Source of the DNA: Actinophytocola sp963825445
Lineage (GTDB): Bacteria; Actinomycetota; Actinomycetes; Mycobacteriales; Pseudonocardiaceae
DNA: 64,000 nt
NCBI GenBank assembly: GCA_963825445.1
Contig: CAWGTM010000020.1
Coordinates: 744,001-808,000 of the forward strand
Direction: 5' to 3'
A model generated the notes under the pieces. It was given only the letters and a program-made list of their open reading frames with translations. It was not told the origin of the DNA and did not search any database. Made by a program: the position numbers and the translations under genes. Shown piece after piece: positions 1 through 6,356 of the stretch; positions within the stretch are counted from its first letter, which is position 1, and every line of letters begins with the position of its first letter.

Positions 1-1
1 C

Positions 2-712
2 ATCGGCGGCGACGGGATCCTGCGGGTCGTCCGGGCGAAGGCGATCGAGGACCGCCCGGCGGGCATCGCCGACGACACGTGGTTCATGGACTACCGCAAC
101 GCCGACGGGTCGATCGCCGAGATGTGCGGCAACGGCCTGCGGGTCTTCGCGAAGTACCTGGTCGACGCGGGGCTGGTGACCGAGAGCGAGTTCACGGTCG
201 GCAGCCGGGCGGGCGCCCGCACCGTCGTGGTCGGTGACGAGGTGACCGTCGAGATGGGCACCGCCCGCGTGGTCGGCACGTCGACCGCGACCGTCGGAGG
301 CGAGACGTTCGCCGGCGTAGCTGTCGACGTGGGCAACCCGCACCTGGTGTGCGTGGTCGAGCACGACCGGCTGGCGACGCTCGACCTGTCCAAGCAGCCC
401 GAATTCGACCCGAAGGTGTTTCCCGAAGGGGTGAACATCGAGTTCGTGGTCGTGGAAGCGGCCGATCGACTGCGGATGCGGGTCCACGAACGCGGCGTGG
501 GCGAGACCCGTTCGTGCGGCACCGGCACGGTCGCGGCCGTGGCCGGCGTGCTCCACCACAGGTCGCTGACCAGCGGCGCGGCCGAGGTGTGGATCCCCGG
601 CGGGCGGGTGCACGTCACGGTCGCCGACACCGGCGCCACCCTCACCGGTCCGGCGGTTTTCGTGGCCACCGGTGAGATCGACGAGGCGTGGCTGGCGAAC
701 ATTTCGGAATAA
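2..712 (+). CDS. dapF: Diaminopimelate epimerase, 5' end outside window
   Basis: Converts LL- to meso-diaminopimelate in the lysine/peptidoglycan pathway (cytosolic). The frame is open from base 2 with no start, so the N-terminus lies upstream; 236 residues are visible of a usual ~275-290. The two catalytic cysteines of the family are seen in MCGNG (near base 121) and SCGTG (near base 515), the latter in the conserved E-R-G-V-G-E-T-R context. hflX follows 76 bp downstream on the same strand. The dapF-hflX pairing is common in actinobacteria (recalled knowledge). Identification is secure. Confidence 0.96.
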   Translation: MGGDGILRVVRAKAIEDRPAGIADDTWFMDYRNADGSIAEMCGNGLRVFAKYLVDAGLVTESEFTVGSRAGARTVVVGDEVTVEMGTARVVGTSTATVGGETFAGVAVDVGNPHLVCVVEHDRLATLDLSKQPEFDPKVFPEGVNIEFVVVEAADRLRMRVHERGVGETRSCGTGTVAAVAGVLHHRSLTSGAAEVWIPGGRVHVTVADTGATLTGPAVFVATGEIDEAWLANISE

Positions 713-788
713 CCCGGTCGATCCGGTCGCTGAACCATGGGACTATCCATGTTGTAGGCAATCCGGCGAACCGGGAGGGTTTCACCAC

Positions 789-2240
789 GTGACAGAGAAT
801 CTCAATCATCAGCAAACCGACGACGGGTTGACTGACCTGGCTGAGCTCTCTGCGGGTGAACTCGAGCTCTCCGACCGCGTCGCATTGCGTCGTGTCGCCG
901 GGTTGTCCACCGAACTCTCGGACATCACCGAGGTCGAGTACCGGCAGCTCCGCCTGGAGCGCGTCATTCTCGTGGGCGTCTGGACCGAGGGTTCCGCCGC
1001 ACAGTCCGAGGCGTCCCTGACCGAGCTGGCCCGGCTGGCCGAGACCGCGGGCTCCGAGGTCCTCGACGGCCTGGTGCAGCGGCGCGACCGGCCCGACCCG
1101 GCCACCTACATCGGCTCCGGCAAGGTCCAGGAGCTGTCCGGGGTGGTCGCTTCGACCGGGGCGGACACGGTCATCTGCGACGGTGAGCTGTCGCCCAGCC
1201 AGCTGCGTCAGCTGGAGGCCAGACTCAAGGTCAAGGTCATCGACCGCACGGCGCTGATCCTCGACATCTTCGCCCAGCACGCGCGTTCCAAGGCGGGCAA
1301 GGCCCAGGTCGAGCTGGCGCAGCTGCAGTACTTCCTGCCGCGCCTGCGTGGTTGGGGTGACACGCTGTCCCGTCAGGCCGGTGGTCGTGCCGGCGGCGCC
1401 AACGGCGGTGTGGGTCTGCGTGGTCCCGGTGAGACCAAGCTGGAGACCGACCGCAGGCGCATCCGGACCAAGATCTCCAAGCTGCGGCGCGAGATCTCCG
1501 CGATGAGCACGGTGCGGGAGACCATTCGCTCGCAGCGGATGGCGAACGAGGTGCCGAGCGTGGCCATCGCCGGCTACACGAACGCCGGCAAGTCGAGCCT
1601 GCTGAACGCGCTGACCGGCGCGGGCGTGCTGGTGGAGGACGCGTTGTTCGCCACCCTCGACGCCACCACGCGGCGGTCCACCACGCCGGAGGGCAACGTC
1701 TACACGCTCACCGACACGGTCGGTTTCGTGCGGCACCTGCCCCACCAGCTGGTCGAGGCGTTCCGCTCCACGCTGGACGAGGTGGCCGACTCCGACCTCA
1801 TCCTCCACGTGGTCGACGCGTCCGACCCGAACCCCGAGTGGCAGGTCGAGGCTGTGCGCGAGGTGCTCGGCGAGATCGCCGACCGCCGCGACGAGAAGCT
1901 GCCGACCGAGCTGGTGGTCGTCAACAAGATCGACGCCACCGACGAGCTGGCACTGACCCGGCTGCGTCACCTGCTGCCGGGCGCGGTGTTCGTGTCGGCA
2001 CACACCGGCGCGGGCATGGACGACCTGCGCGAGCGGGTGGCCGAACTGCTGCCGAGGCCGAACGTCGAGGTCCAGGTACTGGTGCCGTTCAACCGTGGCG
2101 AGCTGGTGGCCAGGGTGCACCAGGAGGGCGAGATCCTGACCGAGCGGCACACCGAGCAGGGCACCCACCTGCACGCGAAGGTGAAGGCCGATCTGGCGGG
2201 TCGACTCGAGGCTTTTTCGGTGAACGGAACGTCTGCCTGA
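789..2240 (+). CDS. hflX: GTPase HflX, ribosome-associated
   Basis: Predicted 483-residue GTP-binding protein that binds the 50S subunit and in other bacteria splits stalled or hibernating ribosomes. An N-terminal HflX domain with a glycine-rich linker (GGRAGGANGG) precedes the G domain: G1 GYTNAGKSS near residue 262, G3 DTVGF near 309, G4 NKID near 379. The GTG at 789 is chosen because GGGAGG at 773-778 is well spaced; the open frame runs further upstream into dapF without a ribosome site. Downstream is an exported protein gene on the same strand. Confidence 0.95.
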   Translation: MTENLNHQQTDDGLTDLAELSAGELELSDRVALRRVAGLSTELSDITEVEYRQLRLERVILVGVWTEGSAAQSEASLTELARLAETAGSEVLDGLVQRRDRPDPATYIGSGKVQELSGVVASTGADTVICDGELSPSQLRQLEARLKVKVIDRTALILDIFAQHARSKAGKAQVELAQLQYFLPRLRGWGDTLSRQAGGRAGGANGGVGLRGPGETKLETDRRRIRTKISKLRREISAMSTVRETIRSQRMANEVPSVAIAGYTNAGKSSLLNALTGAGVLVEDALFATLDATTRRSTTPEGNVYTLTDTVGFVRHLPHQLVEAFRSTLDEVADSDLILHVVDASDPNPEWQVEAVREVLGEIADRRDEKLPTELVVVNKIDATDELALTRLRHLLPGAVFVSAHTGAGMDDLRERVAELLPRPNVEVQVLVPFNRGELVARVHQEGEILTERHTEQGTHLHAKVKADLAGRLEAFSVNGTSA

Positions 2241-2302
2241 GCCGATCGTCGCAGGTAGCGCTACCGTGGGGGCCGTTGTCGGCCTTGGCGGAGGTGTTGA
2301 CT

Positions 2303-3337
2303 GTGCGGTGGTTCGCGGTCGCGATCGTGCTGCCGCTGGGACTGGCCTTACCGGTCTCGGCGGCGGCCCAGCCCGCGGCGCCGGTCGTGCAGTGCACGGT
2401 CGGCGACGAGCGGGTGGCCGAACTGTCGGGGCTCGCGGCCGACGCCGACCACTGGTACGCGGTCAACGACGGCGGCACCGACTCCAGCGTCTTCGTGCTC
2501 ACCAAGGACTGCGCGGTCGAGTCGGTGATCACCGGCGACACCGACCCGTACGACGTCGAGGACCTGGCGCGCGCGGCGGACGGCACGTTCTGGCTGGCGG
2601 ACGCCGGCGACAACGACAGCGACCGCGAGACGGTCGCGCTGATCTCACTGACCCCGGACGGCGACTCGACCGTGCACCGGCTGACCTATCCGGACGGCGC
2701 ACACGACTCCGAGGCCGTGTTCCTCGACGGCGCCGGCACGCCGTACCTGGTGACGAAGAACCCGCTGGGGGTGGCGGAGGTGTACCGCCCGGCCGGACCG
2801 CTGGCGTCGCCGGGACCGACCGCGCTGGAGCACGTGGCGTCCGTGCAGATCACGCCGACCGACACCCAGGGCGGACCGGTGCCCGAGATCGTGGGTTCGG
2901 TGACCGTGACGGGTGGCGCGTCCATGGTGGACGGTTCGGTGATCGCGTTGCGCACCTACACCGACGCCTATCTGTACGCCGTCTCCGACGGTGACGTGGT
3001 CGCGGCTCTCGCCACGGAACCGGTGCGCGTGCCGCTGCCCGACGAGGCGCAGGGGGAGGCGATCGCGTTCGACCCGGACGGGTCGCTGGTGTCGGCGTCG
3101 GAGCTGGTGGGCCAGCCGATCCGGGTGGTCACCGGGGCCACCGACCTGCTCACCCCCGAACCGCCGGCCGGCGCGCCCGCGGGCGGTGGCGGAGACCAGG
3201 CGGCGGCCGGGGGCGGCGACCGGTCGGGAGACGATGACGGTCTACCTGCCCTACCGGCCGCCGCGGTGACGATCGCGTTCGTCGGGGGGATCCTGCTGTT
3301 CATGCGGTGGCGCGCCGCGCGCCGCGCCGGGCGCTAG
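2303..3337 (+). CDS. Exported, C-terminally anchored propeller-like protein
   Basis: Protein of 344 residues with an N-terminal signal peptide (cleavage probably after VSAAAQ), a body of repeating beta-strand-like segments (DHWYAVNDGG, DGTFWLADAGDN, SEAVFLDGAGTPYLVT) that suggests a beta-propeller, a Gly/Ala/Pro stalk, and a C-terminal membrane helix ending in basic residues (RWRAARR). It therefore probably sits outside the membrane, tethered at the C-terminus. No catalytic motif is recognised. GTG 2303 is chosen for GGAGG at 2290-2294; GTG 2294 and TTG 2297 are alternatives. Its TAG stop shares bases with the convergent lexA stop. Confidence 0.75.
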   Translation: MRWFAVAIVLPLGLALPVSAAAQPAAPVVQCTVGDERVAELSGLAADADHWYAVNDGGTDSSVFVLTKDCAVESVITGDTDPYDVEDLARAADGTFWLADAGDNDSDRETVALISLTPDGDSTVHRLTYPDGAHDSEAVFLDGAGTPYLVTKNPLGVAEVYRPAGPLASPGPTALEHVASVQITPTDTQGGPVPEIVGSVTVTGGASMVDGSVIALRTYTDAYLYAVSDGDVVAALATEPVRVPLPDEAQGEAIAFDPDGSLVSASELVGQPIRVVTGATDLLTPEPPAGAPAGGGGDQAAAGGGDRSGDDDGLPALPAAAVTIAFVGGILLFMRWRAARRAGR

Positions 3338-4083
3338 AGACGGCGCAGTACCGCCACGACCTTGCCGAGGATGGTGGCCTCGTCACCGAGGATCGGCTCG
3401 TAGGCCTCGTTGTGCGGCATCAGCCACACGTGTCCGTCCTTGCGCTTGAACGTCTTGACCGTGGCCTCGCCGTCGATCATGGCCGCCACGATCTCGCCGT
3501 TGTCCGCCGTGGGCTGTTGGCGCACCACCACCCAGTCCTGGTCGGTGATGGCCGCGTCGACCATGGAGTCACCGGTGACGCGGAGCAGGAACAGCGAGCC
3601 CTCGCCGACGATCTCCTTCGGCAGGGGGAACACGTCCTCCACCGCCTGGTCGGCCAGGATCGGACCACCGGCCGCGATCCGCCCGAGCACCGGCACGTAC
3701 GTGGCCTGGGGCGACTGGTTCACCCCCGTCTCGGTCGACTCGCCGACCACCGCGGGGACGGTCGCCGGATCGACGTCGGAGGGCAGCACCCCGATGGCGC
3801 GGGGCCGGTTGGGGTCGCGGCGCAGGTAGCCCTTCTGCTCCAACGCGCGCAGCTGGTAGGCCACCGACGAGGTCGAAGTCAGACCCACGGCCTCGCCGAT
3901 CTCCCGCACGCTCGGCGGGTAGCCGAAGCGCTCCACCCACGTGCGGATGACGTCCAGTACCTCGCGCTGCCGGACCGGCAGGTCCTCCCCTTTTCGATCG
4001 ATCTCCGGGAAGTTGCGTAGGTTGCCCCGCATCGGCTTCCGCTTGGGTACGCCTTTGGGTATTCCTCCGGGTTTGCGTGGCAC
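3334..4083 (-). CDS. lexA: SOS repressor LexA
   Basis: 249-residue transcriptional repressor of the SOS regulon, a RecA-stimulated self-cleaving serine protease. It has an N-terminal winged helix with the LexA recognition pattern (P-S-V-R-E-I-G-E, then TSTSSVAYQL), the A-G scissile bond in RIAAGGP (about residues 138/139), the nucleophile Ser in GDSM (~173) and the general-base Lys in ATVKTFK (~210). GTG 4083 is chosen for GGGAGG (complement of 4090-4095). Its upstream region carries SOS boxes, so autoregulation is expected. It is divergent from the LysM gene at 4314. Confidence 0.96.
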   Translation of the reverse strand: MPRKPGGIPKGVPKRKPMRGNLRNFPEIDRKGEDLPVRQREVLDVIRTWVERFGYPPSVREIGEAVGLTSTSSVAYQLRALEQKGYLRRDPNRPRAIGVLPSDVDPATVPAVVGESTETGVNQSPQATYVPVLGRIAAGGPILADQAVEDVFPLPKEIVGEGSLFLLRVTGDSMVDAAITDQDWVVVRQQPTADNGEIVAAMIDGEATVKTFKRKDGHVWLMPHNEAYEPILGDEATILGKVVAVLRRL

Positions 4084-4178
4084 CGCATGCCTCCCTGCGC
4101 GCCGGTACGTCCACTGACGTCCGGATGTGACCGATTGTTCGACTGCGACTCCGACGTTAACCGTCGGCCACCTGGAGA

Positions 4179-4194
4179 TCAAACACCTGTTCGA
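4179..4194. promoter_or_regulatory. SOS box 1, lexA-proximal
   Basis: TCAAACACCTGTTCGA differs at one base from the Gram-positive/actinobacterial LexA operator TCGAAC-N4-GTTCGA. It lies 96 bp upstream of the lexA start and is probably the autoregulatory operator. Confidence 0.8.
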
Positions 4195-4259
4195 CGACAC
4201 GCCGGATGGCTCTCGTTTTTTGTCGGTGCTGCGTGGTACAAATTCGCACGAGGGTTCGA

Positions 4260-4275
4260 TCGAACGGCTGTTCGA
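4260..4275. promoter_or_regulatory. SOS box 2, perfect palindrome
   Basis: TCGAACGGCTGTTCGA is a perfect TCGAAC-N4-GTTCGA operator, 38 bp upstream of the LysM gene start, where LexA would occlude its promoter. Confidence 0.92.
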
Positions 4276-4278
4276 TCT

Positions 4279-4294
4279 TCGAGCAAGTGTTCGA
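4279..4294. promoter_or_regulatory. SOS box 3, next to box 2
   Basis: TCGAGCAAGTGTTCGA has one mismatch to the LexA operator. Its centre is 19 bp from that of box 2, so two dimers could sit on nearly the same helix face. Confidence 0.85.
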
Positions 4295-4313
4295 GGCTGG
4301 TCAGGAGGCAGAA

Positions 4314-4778
4314 ATGAGCGTCACGGCGCACAGGGCGATGGACCCGGTGGACGTTGCCGAGCAGGTGGCGGTGCCGGTGCGACACGCCGAGGTGATCCCC
4401 ATGCAGCGGGTCCGGCGGGCCCCGCACCGGGTCGGTCCACCGACTCGACAGCGCTCGGGCTCGGCGGCACCGCGGGTGCTCGCCGCCGGGCGTTGCGCGC
4501 CTCGCACCGCGCGCATGTCGTGGGTCGCCATGGTGGCGGTCGGGGCGGCCATGTTCGGCGCGGTGGTCGGCATCGGGCTGCTCTCTTCCGCCGGTGCCGG
4601 CGGAGTGCCCGAGCAGACTTCGGTCGTCCGCGTCCAGCCGGGCGAGAGCCTGTGGGACGTGGCCTCGCGAGTGGCTCCCGAGGCTGTTGTCGGTGAGGTG
4701 GTCGCCCGCATTCAGGAGCTGAACTCTCTATCCGAGCCGCTGCGACCGGGTCAGGCGTTGACTGTTCCTGTCGGCTGA
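4314..4778 (+). CDS. LysM membrane protein, SOS division inhibitor-like
   Basis: 154-residue protein: basic cytoplasmic N-terminus, one membrane helix (~69-91), then an extracytoplasmic LysM domain (~103-152, PGESLWDVASRV ... LRPGQALTVPVG) predicted to bind peptidoglycan. Position next to lexA, the same topology, and two SOS boxes just upstream match the YneA (Bacillus), DivS (Corynebacterium) and Rv2719c/ChiZ (Mycobacterium) class that delays septation after DNA damage. ATG 4314 follows an AGGAGG site. The family is fast-evolving, so function rests on context and architecture. Confidence 0.85.
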   Translation: MSVTAHRAMDPVDVAEQVAVPVRHAEVIPMQRVRRAPHRVGPPTRQRSGSAAPRVLAAGRCAPRTARMSWVAMVAVGAAMFGAVVGIGLLSSAGAGGVPEQTSVVRVQPGESLWDVASRVAPEAVVGEVVARIQELNSLSEPLRPGQALTVPVG

Positions 4779-5159
4779 GTCTCTTTCTCTCGGGGGCCGG
4801 TCCGGGGGAGAGGTGTGTGGAGCGGGGCCTGGCCGTTCCCGCTGAGTTGGCAATGGCCCCTCAACCTCACCGGTGGCTATGGCCCGCCCCGTCGGCCATG
4901 GCGGCTAGCACCCCAGTCGGGAGGCCCGGCCCCGGCTTCGCATGACGGCCCAGTTGGCTGTGGCCGGCAGCGACAGCCCGAGTTGGCAACTTGGCGCGTT
5001 GGCAATGGCCAGTGGCGGCGGCTCAGTCGGCCGGTCCAACATCGGCCATGATGACCATTCCCGTAGTCCATGATGACCGTTCCGGTCGGTCATGGTGGCC
5101 GTTCCCGCAGGTAGCCGGCGACATCGGAAGCCTCCGGCTCCTGAGTTCGCGTTCCGCGC
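4779..5159. other. Non-coding gap with repeated words, 5' part
   Basis: No convincing gene. It holds duplicated words: GTTGGCAATGGCC at 4846-4858 and 4998-5010, and GGCCGTTCCCGC at 4831-4842 and 5097-5108, plus the 22-bp array listed separately. Open frames here lack ribosome sites and family resemblance. Confidence 0.6.
5047..5105. repeat. Three 22-bp-phased CATGATGACC units
   Basis: CATGATGACCATTCC (5047), CATGATGACCGTTCC (5069) and CATGGTGGCCGTTCC (5091) start exactly 22 bp apart. The first word recurs exactly at 47682 in another gap. Confidence 0.85.
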
Positions 5160-5285
5160 GCATGGCCCCACCTCCCGACCGCATGTCCCCATCTCCCGAC
5201 CGCGTGTCCCCACGTCTGGACCGCATGTCGCCATGTCCGGTCTGCATTTCCCCGCTTCCCGACCGCATGTCCGCCTTGAACACAG
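5160..5285. repeat. Six degenerate 21-bp tandem units
   Basis: Units start at 5160, 5181, 5202, 5223, 5244 and 5265 with the pattern GC(A/G)TGTCCCCA followed by a CCCGACC-like tail. A 21-bp period would give a 7-residue repeat if translated on either strand, but no gene is supported, so it is treated as intergenic. Confidence 0.85.
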
Positions 5286-5653
5286 GTCCCCGCCTCGCGC
5301 GTAAGCCCCCACTTCCCGCGCCCTGTGTGCATGACCGCGTTTCGCCAGGGAGCCGTCCCGGCACGCGGCCACTCGTCTCCACCCCGCCTCAGCGCCGAGC
5401 CCATCCCGGGCCCATGGGACCCAGCGCCCGCGAGGTAGGGTCCCGTGGCCGCCTCAGGCATCACCCGCGAACGCGCAACGATGTCTACTCAGAGCGGCAT
5501 GGGGTGAGGGGCGCGTCCCTCGCCAGGCTGAGTCGACACACCACGACCCGCATCGTCGGTCACCCCCTGTTCGTGACGTGCGCTACTTCGCCCCATCCGC
5601 GTGTCGCCCCCGTGTCGACTTGCATCATGTGGCGTCGAGGCCTACCGTCGACC

Positions 5654-5665
5654 ACAACATCTAGT
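5654..5665. promoter_or_regulatory. Candidate NrdR box upstream of nrdR
   Basis: ACAACATCTAGT fits the NrdR operator core ACWATATNTWGT at all but one position. NrdR boxes usually occur as tandem pairs about three helical turns apart; only a weak partner (ACAACTTGGGGT at 5689-5700) is visible, so autoregulation is plausible, not certain. Confidence 0.5.
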
Positions 5666-5681
5666 ACTTACAGAGCTGTAG

Positions 5682-5735
5682 TTAGTCCACAACTTGGGGT
5701 GGCTTGTCCACCGGTTGTCCACCGATCCATCCACA
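5682..5735 (+). promoter_or_regulatory. Cluster of DnaA-box-like 9-mers before nrdR
   Basis: TTGTCCACC occurs at 5704-5712 and 5715-5723, CCATCCACA at 5727-5735, and a weaker TAGTCCACA at 5683-5691. The actinobacterial DnaA box consensus is about (T/C)(T/C)(G/A/C)TCCACA: the third fits fully and the others differ at one base. The cluster ends 49 bp upstream of nrdR and may tie dNTP supply to DnaA activity. Confidence 0.4.
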
Positions 5736-5784
5736 AGATGATCACCAACCTGGACTGAGCGCGGCCAAAAAAAGGGAGTTTTCG

Positions 5785-6234
5785 ATGCGGTGCCCGTTCT
5801 GCCGACACTCGGACTCCAGGGTCGTCGACTCGCGTGAGGTGGATGAGGGTCAGGTCATCCGCCGCCGGCGGTCGTGTGCCGAGTGCAGCCGGCGGTTCAC
5901 CACCGTCGAGGAAGCGGTGCTCGCGGTCGTCAAGCGGTCGGGGGTCACCGAGCCGTTCAGTCGGGAGAAGGTCGTCATCGGCGTGCGTCGGGCCTGCCAG
6001 GGCCGGCCGGTCGACGAGGACGCGCTGCAGCAGTTGGCGCAGCGGGTGGAGGAGACGATCCGGGCGACCGGAGCGGCGGAGGTACCGAGCAACGAGGTGG
6101 GGCTGGCGATCCTGGGCCCGCTCCGCGAACTCGACGAGGTCGCGTACCTGCGGTTCGCGAGCGTGTACCAGTCGTTCTCCTCGATCGAGGACTTCGAAAA
6201 GGCCATCGCGGGATTGCGGGACAAAGAGGCATGA
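5785..6234 (+). CDS. nrdR: Transcriptional repressor NrdR
   Basis: 149-residue repressor of ribonucleotide reductase genes that senses ATP/dATP. The N-terminal zinc ribbon shows Cys3, Cys6, Cys31 and Cys34 (CPFC ... CAEC), followed by an ATP-cone domain (~46-136). Length is typical. ATG 5785 follows GGGAG at 5774-5778. It precedes nrdJ, its expected target, and follows the lexA/LysM pair in the order known from mycobacteria. A candidate NrdR operator lies ~120 bp upstream. Confidence 0.95.
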   Translation: MRCPFCRHSDSRVVDSREVDEGQVIRRRRSCAECSRRFTTVEEAVLAVVKRSGVTEPFSREKVVIGVRRACQGRPVDEDALQQLAQRVEETIRATGAAEVPSNEVGLAILGPLRELDEVAYLRFASVYQSFSSIEDFEKAIAGLRDKEA

Positions 6235-6356
6235 GCAGGAGCCGGGCGAAACGGCGCTACGGAGTAGGCAGTCGGGTCAAGCAGCGTCGGACGGTGGGTC
6301 CGGTCGGGGGCGTGGCCACAGCATCACTTGCGAGTAACGAGGGAGAGGGACCGGTC

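Noticed and set aside
642..2174. Long open frame antisense to hflX, and similar ones antisense to nrdJ, the S9 peptidase and the acetyltransferase fusion
   Set aside because: They mirror strong codon bias of the opposite gene, have arginine/glycine-rich compositions, no family motifs and no ribosome sites.
5682..5735. Chromosomal replication origin from DnaA-like boxes
   Set aside because: No dnaA/dnaN/gyrB context, no AT-rich unwinding region and too few boxes.
4991..5758. Protein with heptapeptide repeats encoded over the 21-bp tandem units
   Set aside because: No ribosome site, no coherent sequence outside the repeats, and both strands are equally open; better explained as intergenic repeats.
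6231..6356. Longer nrdJ start at the ATG overlapping the nrdR stop
   Set aside because: The added 42 residues are basic and unlike known NrdJ N-termini, while ATG 6357 has a strong ribosome site.
6235..6356. Cobalamin riboswitch before nrdJ
   Set aside because: The gap is too short and lacks a recognisable B12-box; class II reductase genes do not need one.
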